Shown here one piece after another: positions 1 through 8,253 of a DNA stretch of 64,000 nt. Location: assembly GCA_023415595.1 (NCBI GenBank), contig JAEZJW010000106.1, forward strand, positions 1-64,000. The letters run 5' to 3'. Both the position numbers and the translations under genes were made by a program. Below the pieces are notes generated by a model that saw only the letters and a program-made list of their open reading frames with translations, made no database searches and was not told the origin of the DNA. Every line of letters begins with the position of its first letter. Position 1 is the first letter of the stretch. This stretch comes from Bacillota bacterium (GTDB lineage: Bacteria; Bacillota; Clostridia; Lachnospirales; Lachnospiraceae).

Positions 1-155
1 AGATTGTACTGATCGGAAATGTCATTGAGCAGCAGTTCCGCCGCGGGAATTGGCACACAGGGTCCGGACTTTCTCTGGTATTAATGTTATTTATTCTGCT
101 CAGCATGGCAGTCCTGTCAAAATACGATAAGGAAAGCGAGGGAAATCTATGGTAA
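1..155 (+). CDS. potB: Spermidine/putrescine ABC transporter permease PotB, C-terminal end (partial)
   Basis: Only the last 50 or so residues are inside the window, read in the frame starting at base 3 and ending with TAA at 153-155. The visible part has the last membrane helix (VLMLFILLSMAV) after a GNVIEQQF segment, which matches the end of PotB-type permeases. The stop overlaps the start of potC by 7 bases, the usual arrangement in potABCD operons. The identification leans on the following potC and potD genes, since little sequence is visible. Confidence 0.8.
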   Translation, partial: IVLIGNVIEQQFRRGNWHTGSGLSLVLMLFILLSMAVLSKYDKESEGNLW

Positions 156-937
156 GAAAATTCCTGGAACGCTCCTACGTTGCATTGATCATTTTGTTTT
201 TGTATGCTCCGATCCTGATCCTGATCCTGCTATCCTTCAACAGTTCAAAGTCCAGATCAAAATGGGGTGGCTTTACCTTTCACTGGTACCGGGAGCTATT
301 TCACAACGAGAGCATCATGAATGCTTTATACACCACACTGATTATTGCCTTCCTCTCGGCCTTGATTGCCACTCTGCTGGGTACAGCGGCTTCTCTCGCA
401 ATCAACAGTATGAAGAAGACACCTCGGACCATCCTGATGGGTATCACCAATATCCCTATGCTGAATGCCGATATCGTCACCGGTATCTCCCTGATGCTGA
501 TCTTCGTAGCGTTAAAATACACCTTAGGCTTTACCAGTGTTCTGATGGCACATATTACATTTAATCTGCCCTATGTCATCCTGAGCGTCATGCCAAAGCT
601 TAAGCAGCTGAATCCGAATACGTTCGAGGCTGCACTGGATTTGGGAGCTTCACCGGTATATGCCTTCGTGAAGGTCATCCTGCCGGATATCTTCCCCGGA
701 GTATTGTCAGGATTCTTCTTAGCCTTTACGATGTCCCTGGATGATTTCGTTATCACGCATTTTACGAAGGGACCGGAAATTAACACCCTGTCCACGAAGA
801 TTTATACGGAGGTAAGGAAGGGGATCAAGCCGGAAATCTATGCTCTCTCAACTCTGATGTTCGTGACGGTATTACTCCTTCTTATCTTCATCAACCGAAG
901 GAACTCAGATAAGAAGGCACCGATCCGTAAGGTATGA
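149..937 (+). CDS. potC: Spermidine/putrescine ABC transporter permease PotC
   Basis: Inner-membrane permease subunit of a polyamine importer. The 262-residue protein has about six hydrophobic helices and the canonical EAA loop that contacts the ATPase: EAALDLGAS followed by the conserved LPDIFPG around residues 160-190. The start ATG is preceded by GAGGGAAATCT, a good ribosome site, and overlaps the end of potB, so the two are translationally coupled. The stop is TGA, which shows that TGA works as a normal stop in this genome. Length and motifs fit PotC closely; the exact polyamine (spermidine or putrescine) cannot be told from sequence alone. Confidence 0.93.
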   Translation: MVRKFLERSYVALIILFLYAPILILILLSFNSSKSRSKWGGFTFHWYRELFHNESIMNALYTTLIIAFLSALIATLLGTAASLAINSMKKTPRTILMGITNIPMLNADIVTGISLMLIFVALKYTLGFTSVLMAHITFNLPYVILSVMPKLKQLNPNTFEAALDLGASPVYAFVKVILPDIFPGVLSGFFLAFTMSLDDFVITHFTKGPEINTLSTKIYTEVRKGIKPEIYALSTLMFVTVLLLLIFINRRNSDKKAPIRKV

Positions 938-1066
938 GACAAGCACGGTTCTGCAATAAAGAATGATCTTTCTCAGAAGAATTAAGAGTTGCCCTCCTCT
1001 ATTCCAGAAAGTAAGTGGCTGACTGCTGATCTTCTTCTGACAAGATATATAATTATGGAAGAACTA

Positions 1067-1119
1067 TCTTCCGCACATAAGGAGGTGGAATCTTCCGTTT
1101 TATCGGAAGAAATATTATG
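1067..1119 (+). promoter_or_regulatory. Hairpin between the ribosome site and start codon of potD
   Basis: The strong AAGGAGG at 1079-1085 lies 31 bases upstream of the ATG at 1117, too far for normal initiation. A perfect 7-bp stem (TCTTCCG 1091-1097 with CGGAAGA 1104-1110, loop TTTTAT) sits between them. Folding it would leave about 11 unpaired bases between the ribosome site and ATG. A second copy of TCTTCCG at 1067-1073 could compete for the same CGGAAGA and would instead enclose the ribosome site in a loop. The function is inferred. Confidence 0.5.
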
Positions 1120-2166
1120 AAGAAAATACTAACAGTACTAACAATTGCACTGCTCAGTGCCGTACTACTCTCAGGCTGTTCCAAAGACGACGGGGAAAAG
1201 GTATACGTCTATAATTGGGGCGAATACATAGATGAGGAGGTGCTCGACCTCTTCGAGAAGGAGACGGGCATTGAAGTTGTTTACGAAGAATTTGAGATGA
1301 ATGAAGACATGTATCCGAAGATCAAGAACAATGCTGTCCGCTATGACGTAGTGTGTCCTTCCGATTACATGATACAGAAAATGATAGAGGAGGACCTTCT
1401 CGCTGAGATTAATTTTGAGAATGTCCCGAATATCAAGAATATCGATCCGGCTTACCTTAAGAGTGCCGAGGAATTCGATCCCGGTAATAAATACAGCGTA
1501 CCTTACTGTTGGGGCACTTTGGGGATCCTCTATAACAAAACCATGGTCGAAGAACCGATTGACAGCTGGGGTGCTCTCTTTGATGAGAAGTATTCCGGTA
1601 ACCTTCTGATGATTGACAGTGTAAGAGATGCCTTCGGAATCGCACTAGCATACCTAGGCTATGATATGAATACAACGAATGAGGCCGAATTGGAGGAGGC
1701 GAAAGCCCTTCTGCAGAAGCAGTATCCACTGGTTCAGGCTTACGTGGTAGATCAGGTCAGGGATAAGATGATCGGTGGGGACGCAGCCCTCGGTGTCATC
1801 TACTCCGGTGAGGCGATCTATACAGCCAGGGAAAACCCGGATCTTACCTATGTCGTTCCGAAAGAAGGCTCCAATGTATGGATCGATGGCTGGGTTATCC
1901 CAAAGAACTGCAGGAATAAGGAAAATGCGGAAGCCTTCATCAACTTTATGTGCGATGCCGATATCGCACTTAAGAATTTCGAATACATTACTTACTCCAC
2001 ACCGAATGCCGCTGCCCGGGAAATGATTACCGATGAGGATATCAAAAACAGTCCGGTGGCCTTCCCCGATCAGTCCGTACTGGACCGCTGCAACACCTTC
2101 CGGTATTTGGGCGAGGAGGTGGAGTCCATGTATATCGATAAATGGAATGAGGTCAAGAGCGAATAA
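1117..2166 (+). CDS. potD: Spermidine/putrescine-binding lipoprotein PotD
   Basis: Extracytoplasmic substrate-binding subunit of the polyamine importer. The 349-residue protein begins with a lipoprotein signal peptide ending in the lipobox LLSGC (Cys about residue 21), so it should be lipid-anchored to the outer face of the membrane. The mature part starts with VYVYNWGEYIDEEVLDLFEK, typical of PotD/PotF, and has the YCWGTLGILYN and WIDGWVIPKN segments of the family. It lies 179 bases after potC, probably in the same operon, and ends just before a long terminator-like hairpin. The 5' leader has an unusual ribosome-site/hairpin layout, listed separately. Confidence 0.93.
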   Translation: MKKILTVLTIALLSAVLLSGCSKDDGEKVYVYNWGEYIDEEVLDLFEKETGIEVVYEEFEMNEDMYPKIKNNAVRYDVVCPSDYMIQKMIEEDLLAEINFENVPNIKNIDPAYLKSAEEFDPGNKYSVPYCWGTLGILYNKTMVEEPIDSWGALFDEKYSGNLLMIDSVRDAFGIALAYLGYDMNTTNEAELEEAKALLQKQYPLVQAYVVDQVRDKMIGGDAALGVIYSGEAIYTARENPDLTYVVPKEGSNVWIDGWVIPKNCRNKENAEAFINFMCDADIALKNFEYITYSTPNAAAREMITDEDIKNSPVAFPDQSVLDRCNTFRYLGEEVESMYIDKWNEVKSE

Positions 2167-2200
2167 AGCGCTGCCGAATCCGTGACATAAAAGAAAAAAT

Positions 2201-2288
2201 GAGCTGGAGTAATGAACCTTCTTCAATCCTTAGTAATACCGAAGTATTACATATAGGATAGAAGGTAATTCATATTCCAGCTCTTTTA
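2201..2288 (+). terminator. Long hairpin terminator of the potABCD operon
   Basis: GAGCTGGA at 2201 pairs with TCCAGCTC ending at 2283, with further complementarity inwards (AATGAACCTTCTT against AAGGTAATTCAT; ATCCT against AGGAT; AGTAAT against ATTAC), and TTTT follows. The stem is imperfect but long. It closes the pot operon and faces the convergent dehydrogenase gene. Confidence 0.75.
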
Positions 2289-2387
2289 CTATAAGTTCTG
2301 ATAGATTATATTGCGATCCACCAACACACTCCAAATTTATCTATAACAGTCGCACAGCATTTGTTCCATGGAACTTCGACCATTAAG

Positions 2388-3347
2388 CTAGCTTCTGACT
2401 ACATTTCTTTCTTTCCCCTGATAGAAGGCAACAATGTTCTGATACACCTCATCCGTAACCCTCTGTCTCGCCTCGACAGTAGCCCAGGCGATATGAGGTG
2501 TGATGATCAGCTTCGTGCTGTCCTGTATCTCTATCAACGGATTGCTTGCTACCATCGGCTCCACTGTCAGCACATCCAAACCTGCAGCAGCGATCCAATC
2601 CTCCTTCAGGGCTTTCGCAAGTGCGTGTTCATTGATGATCGGTCCCCTTCCGAGATTTAACAGGACCGCTGTCTTCTTCATGCTTCGCAGTTCCTCTTCA
2701 CCGATCAGATCCCTGGTTGCCGCATTAAGTGGAGCATGAATCGATATCACATCCGACTCCTTAAGCAAGGTATCCAGTTCTACCCTTTCATAAGCCTGAT
2801 TGGAGTTCTTCCCGGAGGTGGAATAATAAATCACCTTACAGCCGAAGAGCTTTGCCAACTCTGCGACTCCCCTGCCGATCTCTCCGAGTCCGATGATGCC
2901 CCAGGTCTTCCCGGCAAGCTCATGGAATTTGATATTAAAATGGCTGAAGATATCGGAGCGGATATATTCCCCGGATTTTACAAAATGATCATAATAGCTC
3001 AGCTTCTCATAGACATAAAAGAATAATGCAAAGGTATGCTGTACAACGGACTGCGTGGAGTACCCTTTCACGTTGGCTACAGTTATCCCTCTGCTGTTCG
3101 TATAAGGAAAGTCCACGATATTCGTACCGGTTCCGGTGATACAGATCAGCTTAAGCTGATCCGCCTTCCCTAAGTTATTCTCATTCATCGGCACCTTATT
3201 TACGATAATTACATCGGCATTTCCGATCCTCTGTGCATCCTCCTCCGGATCGGAACAGGGGTACTTGATAATCTCACCCAGAGAATCGAAGGGTGTCAGA
3301 TCCACATCCTTCCCCAGAGTATCTGTTTCTAAGAAAACAATCTTCAT
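2388..3347 (-). CDS. D-2-hydroxyacid dehydrogenase (glycerate dehydrogenase/hydroxypyruvate reductase-like)
   Basis: Predicted cytoplasmic NAD(H)-dependent oxidoreductase interconverting a 2-oxoacid and a D-2-hydroxyacid. The 319-residue length is normal. The Rossmann motif GLGEIGRG lies near residue 153. The catalytic triad of the family is visible: Arg in NLGRGPIINE, Glu in LTVEP and His in TPHIAWAT. A good ribosome site (GGAGGAAG) precedes the ATG. The sequence resembles glycerate dehydrogenase-type members, but the substrate cannot be fixed from sequence. It lies just downstream of trpS in the same direction, but the trpS terminator separates them. Confidence 0.88.
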   Translation of the reverse strand: MKIVFLETDTLGKDVDLTPFDSLGEIIKYPCSDPEEDAQRIGNADVIIVNKVPMNENNLGKADQLKLICITGTGTNIVDFPYTNSRGITVANVKGYSTQSVVQHTFALFFYVYEKLSYYDHFVKSGEYIRSDIFSHFNIKFHELAGKTWGIIGLGEIGRGVAELAKLFGCKVIYYSTSGKNSNQAYERVELDTLLKESDVISIHAPLNAATRDLIGEEELRSMKKTAVLLNLGRGPIINEHALAKALKEDWIAAAGLDVLTVEPMVASNPLIEIQDSTKLIITPHIAWATVEARQRVTDEVYQNIVAFYQGKERNVVRS

Positions 3348-3381
3348 AACTACTTCCTCCGCAACTCTAGTCCTTCTTCAT

Positions 3382-3411
3382 GAAAAAGGTGGCGGGAACC
3401 CCAGCCACCTT
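3382..3411 (-). terminator. Rho-independent terminator of trpS
   Basis: On the minus strand AAGGTGGC pairs with GCCACCTT around the loop TGGGGTTCCC, and the stem runs into TTTTT. It starts five bases after the trpS stop codon. Confidence 0.85.
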
Positions 3412-3416
3412 GTTGG

Positions 3417-4421
3417 TTATCTTATTTTTTCGGGGAACCCGATCTTCTTCTGAACCTTACGCAGGGTCTTATTCGCATAGTACTCGGCTTTCTCCGCATT
3501 CTTCTTAATAATGCTGTCAATATATGCCTTATCCTTGCTAAGCTCGGCAAATCTGTCCTGAATCGGTTTCAGCATGCTGACCACCGCTTCTCCGACTGCC
3601 AGCTTGAAGTCACCGTAGCCTACATTCGTAAATTCCTTCTCAATCTCAGCAGTGGTCTTGCCGGTGGCAACCCCGTAAATATCCATCAGGTTGCTGATTC
3701 CCGGCTTCTCCTCAGCATAACGGATCTCGGTGTCAGAATCGGTAACAGCTCTTTTGAACTTACGGATAATCGTATCCGGATCGTCCATCAGATAGATGCT
3801 TGCATTCACATTCTCATCCGACTTGGACATCTTCTTATCCGGTTCCTGCAGACTCATGATTCTGGCTCCCACCTTACCGATATAGGGCTCCGGAATCGTA
3901 AATACATCACCGTAGATGGAGTTGAAGCGCTCTGCGATATCCCTGGTAATCTCTAAGTGCTGTTTCTGATCCGAACCAACCGGTACCACATCTGATTGGA
4001 ACAGAAGGATATCTGCTGCCATCAGAACGGGATAGGTATATAGGCCGGAATTGATATTATCCGCATGCTTCGCGGCCTTATCCTTGAACTGGGTCATACG
4101 GTTCAGCTCGCCCATATAGGTAAAGCAGTTTAATATCCAGCTGAGCTCTGCATGGGCAGATACATGGGACTGATAATAGATGCAGTTCTTCTCCGGATTA
4201 AGTCCGGCTGCAATGTAAAGCGTCAGAAGATCCCTGGCCTTCTTACGGAGCTCGGCGGGGTTCTGCCTTATTGTTATAGAATGCATATCAACAACGCAAT
4301 AAAAACATTCATATTCATCATATAATTCGACCCAATTTTTCAGGGCTCCCAGATAATTCCCCAGATGAAGGGTTCCTGTAGCCTGCATGCCGCTGAATAA
4401 AGATTTCTTTCCATCTAACAT
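3417..4421 (-). CDS. trpS: Tryptophanyl-tRNA synthetase
   Basis: Charges tRNA-Trp with tryptophan in the cytoplasm. The 334-residue protein is full length for the bacterial class Ic enzyme. The HIGH-type motif is TLHLGNYLG (residues 17-25), and the KMSKS loop is present as KKMSKSDEN near residue 197. Family segments SGMQATGTLHLGN and GSDQKQHLE are intact. The start has GGTGAG upstream. No T-box is seen in the short gap to the upstream HAD gene, so regulation is not evident. It is followed directly by a strong terminator. Confidence 0.96.
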   Translation of the reverse strand: MLDGKKSLFSGMQATGTLHLGNYLGALKNWVELYDEYECFYCVVDMHSITIRQNPAELRKKARDLLTLYIAAGLNPEKNCIYYQSHVSAHAELSWILNCFTYMGELNRMTQFKDKAAKHADNINSGLYTYPVLMAADILLFQSDVVPVGSDQKQHLEITRDIAERFNSIYGDVFTIPEPYIGKVGARIMSLQEPDKKMSKSDENVNASIYLMDDPDTIIRKFKRAVTDSDTEIRYAEEKPGISNLMDIYGVATGKTTAEIEKEFTNVGYGDFKLAVGEAVVSMLKPIQDRFAELSKDKAYIDSIIKKNAEKAEYYANKTLRKVQKKIGFPEKIR

Positions 4422-4524
4422 AATGTCTCACCCATTCTTCATTTTGTAGTAATATCGTATCAAATATCATCCATTTCTTACAATATATAGACTAAACAGG
4501 GAAATGTCAATGCATCCCGTAATT

Positions 4525-5154
4525 TTATACGAACTTTTTGGTCAGCTCACCAAAGGAATCGATCACGTAATCATACTCCTTCACCTCACCGAAGCCATAA
4601 CGTGCATAGACGAAGGGAACTCCTGCTTCCTTTGATGCATTGGCATCCCCCCAGGTATCCCCGACATAGACGGGATTCTTAAGGCTATGCCTGTCTGTAA
4701 TCAGTCTGATATTATCTGCTTTCAGCAAGCCGGTGCTTCCATGACATTCAAAGTCCAGGAAATATTGTTCCAGATGGGGATATGCCTTGAAAAAACATTG
4801 GATATATCCGTCCTGGCAGTTACTTACGATATAAAGCTTGTAATTCTTAGATAATTCCTTCAGAGTCTCCTCAAGTCCTTCATACAGATGAGCTCCGTGT
4901 TCTGCCAGATAGATCTCCTCATAATCGCAGCACTCCACAATTGCCTTTCTGGCCATATCCTCCGGTATACTCTGGAACAGCTTCACACCGATGACATCCA
5001 GCGGAAGACCGAATAACCCTTTTAGTTTCTCAACTGTTACCGTTTCCGTGATTTCCGGATACCGCTCCTTAACCACTTTATTATACGCAATCGCTACCTC
5101 GGGAGTGGAGTCCCACAGAGTTCCGTCCATATCAAATATAATACTGTCAATCAT
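4525..5154 (-). CDS. HAD-superfamily hydrolase, phosphoglycolate phosphatase-like
   Basis: Predicted cytoplasmic small-molecule phosphatase. The 209-residue protein shows the HAD motifs in order: motif I FDMDGTLWDS (nucleophile Asp near residue 8), motif II IVSNC, a lysine in the middle part and motif IV YVGDTWGDANAS. A helical cap (subclass I) lies between motifs I and II, as in phosphoglycolate phosphatase and PpaX. Substrate unknown. It lies about 100 bases upstream of trpS in the same direction and may be co-transcribed with it. Confidence 0.85.
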   Translation of the reverse strand: MIDSIIFDMDGTLWDSTPEVAIAYNKVVKERYPEITETVTVEKLKGLFGLPLDVIGVKLFQSIPEDMARKAIVECCDYEEIYLAEHGAHLYEGLEETLKELSKNYKLYIVSNCQDGYIQCFFKAYPHLEQYFLDFECHGSTGLLKADNIRLITDRHSLKNPVYVGDTWGDANASKEAGVPFVYARYGFGEVKEYDYVIDSFGELTKKFV

Positions 5155-5274
5155 TCTTCCTTATCCTTTTCTTATGATTATTAGCTAAAATGTGCAAAAA
5201 ATATCCGGTAAGCTAAGTCCTTCTCAGGATGCTTCCCAGATATATCATGCCCAATTCTACCCGAATTGTCAACC

Positions 5275-5961
5275 TTATTTATAGCGCCGGTCTTCAGCTA
5301 TTACTCCGTCACATAGCCTTATGACACGTTCCGCATAATTTATAACATCATGATTATTTGATACAATAATCAGAGTTGTCTTGTTACGATAGGATTGATC
5401 CATGAATAGATCAATCATTTCCCTTATCGAGTAATCACTTAATCCCCTGGTCGGATCATCTGCCAGAAGCAGCTTCGGCTTATAAAGGAGTGTACGTGCT
5501 ATAGCAGCGAGGCGTCTTTGGCTTTCAGGAAGATATTTTCCGAGAAGCCTTAACGAAGCTGTGAGGCTTAGACGCTCCGTAATCTCTTCATAATAGGATT
5601 CAGAGTATTTCGCATGACAGTATAGGGAAGGTAAGGATAGGTTCTCCTCCACAGTCAGATCAGGCAGGATATCCTGATTCTGGAAGATGCAGCCGACCTC
5701 CTGCCTTCGAAGCAGCGCCAGCTCGTCGTCAGAAAGAGTGGAGTAATCGATACCATTCAGAAACACACTCCCCTTCGTAGGCCGGTCATAACCGCCGATC
5801 AGATGCAGCAGGGAGCTTTTTCCCGAACCCTTGGATCCGGTTATTACGACACATTCTCCGCTATCAATCGTTAAATTACAGCTACTCAGAGCAGTGATCC
5901 TCTTATGATTCCCCTGATATTGCTTTGTCAGATTTTCCATTCTGATATCCGACATCGACAT
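5275..5961 (-). CDS. ABC transporter ATP-binding protein with atypical signature motif
   Basis: ATPase subunit of an FtsX/MacB-like export or signalling ABC system (228 residues). Walker A is GSKGSGKSS (residues about 42-50) and the Q-loop is CIFQNQD. Two key sites are unusual: the LSGGQ signature is replaced by LPESQRRLA, and Walker B reads LLLADDPT, with Asp where most members have the catalytic Glu. The D-loop (GLSD) and switch His (SNNHD) remain. This suggests slow or regulatory ATP hydrolysis. It follows the membrane subunit gene at 5992-6549 and belongs to the gene group of the LytTR/GHKL two-component system. Confidence 0.85.
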   Translation of the reverse strand: MSMSDIRMENLTKQYQGNHKRITALSSCNLTIDSGECVVITGSKGSGKSSLLHLIGGYDRPTKGSVFLNGIDYSTLSDDELALLRRQEVGCIFQNQDILPDLTVEENLSLPSLYCHAKYSESYYEEITERLSLTASLRLLGKYLPESQRRLAAIARTLLYKPKLLLADDPTRGLSDYSIREMIDLFMDQSYRNKTTLIIVSNNHDVINYAERVIRLCDGVIAEDRRYK

Positions 5962-5991
5962 TCACTTTCCTTTCCTATATCAGTAACAAAT

Positions 5992-6549
5992 CTAGATGTC
6001 CTGCGATAGTAATGCAGCAGAAGTCTTCCCGATGACTTTCTGATAGAACTTGATTCCCATCAGAACTATGGAGACGAATACTGCGGCAATCAGTACCAGA
6101 ATACCTATAGTGTCAACCTCTATCATTAATTGAAAGTTAGAACTTATAATGATCAGGTCCAGTAGCAGCAAAGAAAGAAATCCTCCTGCCAGTAACCCGA
6201 AGGCCAGCGTAATCAGTCCGGAAGCTGCTGTCTGTAACAGCACCATTTGTTTGATGTCCTTTCTGGTAGCCCCAAGAGACATCATAATCCCAAACTCGGA
6301 TATTCCGGACTCCAGGCTTCTCCATAGGAAGATGATAAGTCCAAGAAAGCTGATACCCAGTAATATGATCTGGAAACTGCTGAGATAATGATCAAGGTAG
6401 TCACCGGAAGGAAGCATATTGATACTTCTACTAATCACCGGTAATAATGTAACCAAAAGAATACATAATGAGAATAAAGCTGATGCGCATAAATTCTTCG
6501 TACCATTCCTGCGAAGTATCAGTCTCAGATATGTCGGAAGTAACCTCAT
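5992..6549 (-). CDS. Small FtsX-like ABC permease
   Basis: A 185-residue integral membrane protein with about four helices. The segment SEFGIMMSLGATRKDIKQMV followed by a hydrophobic helix is the hallmark of the FtsX/MacB permease fold. The large extracellular domain that normally separates helix 1 from helix 2 is missing, so this is a minimal permease. The start ATG has AAGGTGA upstream. It is probably the membrane partner of the ATPase directly downstream. A second reading frame (6431-6790) overlaps its 5' end and may code for the missing part or a partner. Confidence 0.75.
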   Translation of the reverse strand: MRLLPTYLRLILRRNGTKNLCASALFSLCILLVTLLPVISRSINMLPSGDYLDHYLSSFQIILLGISFLGLIIFLWRSLESGISEFGIMMSLGATRKDIKQMVLLQTAASGLITLAFGLLAGGFLSLLLLDLIIISSNFQLMIEVDTIGILVLIAAVFVSIVLMGIKFYQKVIGKTSAALLSQDI

Positions 6550-6790
6550 ATATTATCACCTTCTCAGCCATAATTTGACATCTGCATATCCCATAAATGC
6601 CTGGCTCTAAGGATACCACCAGGCATCTATGATTCGTATATATTTCCCCATAATATACACTTAGAAAGAATACTCCCACCACCAGGAGCCCGCTCATAAA
6701 TATAGCGGCTTCCATACCTTTTATAGCATAGGTATACTGCTCTTTCAATAGGTTCTGGCAGAAACGTATTATTTTTATGTATGAACGCAA
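6431..6790 (-). CDS. Possible small membrane protein overlapping the FtsX-like permease
   Basis: A 119-residue frame starting at TTG 14 bases after the sensor kinase stop, with AGGAAGAG as ribosome site. It has one clear hydrophobic helix (residues about 28-48) and overlaps the next gene by about 120 bases in another frame. I recognise no family. It may be a real small subunit, or the decayed front part of a longer FtsX-type permease whose frame was lost. The position between kinase and permease favours some role in this module, but the long overlap lowers confidence. Confidence 0.35.
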   Translation of the reverse strand: MRSYIKIIRFCQNLLKEQYTYAIKGMEAAIFMSGLLVVGVFFLSVYYGEIYTNHRCLVVSLEPGIYGICRCQIMAEKVIIYEVTSDISETDTSQEWYEEFMRISFILIMYSFGYIITGD

Positions 6791-6804
6791 CTCTTCCTAT
6801 AGGA

Positions 6805-8124
6805 TCAGCTGTTCTTCATAAAGATATGAACCACAAACATCCCATTCTCTTCTACAAAGCTGATTGTACCACGGTACTTCTCAACCCTCTGCTTCATATT
6901 TTCCGTTCCATAGCCATGCTGCGTTCTATCCGGCTTCGTCGTTACGGGTCTTCCCTCCTGTATCTCAATTCCTCCCGATATCGGGTTGCGGATATCAATG
7001 TACAAATCATTTTTAAAGCTGTTGATTTTTATATCTATAGTATACTTAGAGCCCGGCTGTTTCTTAAGTCTGCGGATAGCCTCCACAGCATTTGTAACGG
7101 CATTGGCAAAGATAACACACAGGTCCGTGGAAGCGATGTAGAGATCGGAAGGGAATCGGCCTTCAGTCCGGACAACGATACCCTCTGAACTGAACCGACT
7201 TACAGCATCATTGATAACCGCATTTACGATATCATTCCCACAATCTAGCAGCTCTCCGGCCTGGTTCGTCTCCTCAGCCAGCTGATTTAAGTATTCTCCA
7301 AGTTCCTTCTCCTTACCTATCTGATACAACCCCTTCAGGCATGCCAGATGGTTCTTCATCTCATGTCGGATGCTTCTTATCTCCCTCTGTTTCTCACCGG
7401 CCAGGTTATAATAATTTTGCTGGGCATCTATGATGGTCTGGTTGATCTGTGACAGCATCCTGTAGTTATTCCTGGATTCATTCAAGAATACCAGGAAGAG
7501 GCAAATGGAGAAATAAGTGATACAGGCTATGATGGTTACCGCCAGCATCAGGCCGGTAATTCTATCCTTGTTCCCGCTGTTTTCGATTGCCATAAGGCTT
7601 GCAACAAGAATGATTCCGGTTCCCGCTCCCGCAAAAAGCATTGCATAGATTCGTTTGGAGATTGCAATGGTATGACTCTTCTTAAAATAGAGTCTCTTGA
7701 TCAGGGTAATTATGCCAAAGGTCAGGACATTCAAACTGTTAGCAATCATCTCGATCCATTCGCTCTCCATAATCTCATCAAAGGTGATATTAAAGATCAG
7801 TGAGATCACTCCGCTTAAGCAGGCATCCAGAAAAAGGACACTGATATATACAAGAAGGGATGTAAAGATCCTTTTCAGAATCTTACCCTCGAAGATGGCA
7901 CTTATGGTGAACAGAACCATAAGAGCAGTAAAATACGGTTGCTGCTCCCGCGATTTATCGAGAATCCCAAGTAGCAGAATGGCGGCTGCCATTCCTGCGA
8001 TGGTTATGATGTAAAGCGGCTTCTTCTTATGAAATGGAATTCCCATAATTCCCCAACATACCAAAATCAGCTTGATTACATCAATGGAATAGTATTTAAC
8101 TATGTCTGACAAATAGCTTAACAT
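6805..8124 (-). CDS. GHKL sensor histidine kinase (AgrC/ComD-like)
   Basis: Membrane sensor of a peptide-type two-component system. The N-terminal half has about six hydrophobic helices. The C-terminal half has the phosphoacceptor region SIRHEMKNHLACLKGL (His of RHEMKNH) and a GHKL ATPase domain (ANAVTNAVEAIRRL as N-box, then YGTENMKQRVEKYRG). The start is taken at ATG 8124, because GGGAGG lies just upstream; an in-frame TTG four codons earlier would contain that ribosome site. The stop is TGA. Its partner is the LytTR regulator upstream. AgrC-like kinases usually sense a secreted peptide, but no agrB or agrD is present here, so the signal is unknown. Confidence 0.87.
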   Translation of the reverse strand: MLSYLSDIVKYYSIDVIKLILVCWGIMGIPFHKKKPLYIITIAGMAAAILLLGILDKSREQQPYFTALMVLFTISAIFEGKILKRIFTSLLVYISVLFLDACLSGVISLIFNITFDEIMESEWIEMIANSLNVLTFGIITLIKRLYFKKSHTIAISKRIYAMLFAGAGTGIILVASLMAIENSGNKDRITGLMLAVTIIACITYFSICLFLVFLNESRNNYRMLSQINQTIIDAQQNYYNLAGEKQREIRSIRHEMKNHLACLKGLYQIGKEKELGEYLNQLAEETNQAGELLDCGNDIVNAVINDAVSRFSSEGIVVRTEGRFPSDLYIASTDLCVIFANAVTNAVEAIRRLKKQPGSKYTIDIKINSFKNDLYIDIRNPISGGIEIQEGRPVTTKPDRTQHGYGTENMKQRVEKYRGTISFVEENGMFVVHIFMKNS

Positions 8125-8146
8125 GGAACCTCCCAAGCCTGTTTTG

Positions 8147-8248
8147 TAGGCTTTAGCCTGTCTTATAGGCTTTAGCCTGTCTTGTAGGCTTTACCCTGTC
8201 ATGTAGGCTTTACCCTGTCATGTAGGCTTTACCATCCTGCAGGCTTTG
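8147..8248. repeat. Array of 19-bp direct repeats between regulator and kinase genes
   Basis: Four full head-to-tail units of 19 bases (TAGGCTTTAGCCTGTCTTA and close variants at 8147, 8166, 8185 and 8204) are followed by a decayed fifth unit and part of a sixth (AGGCTTTG at 8241). They fill nearly the whole gap between the response regulator stop and the kinase start. The first two units share one variant and the next two another, which suggests stepwise duplication. Each unit holds AGGCTTTAGCCT, an imperfect palindrome. Confidence 0.9.
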
Positions 8249-8253
8249 TCTTC

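Noticed and set aside
1654..2226. 190-codon minus-strand frame opposite potD
   Set aside because: Fully antisense to the well-conserved potD; no start signal.
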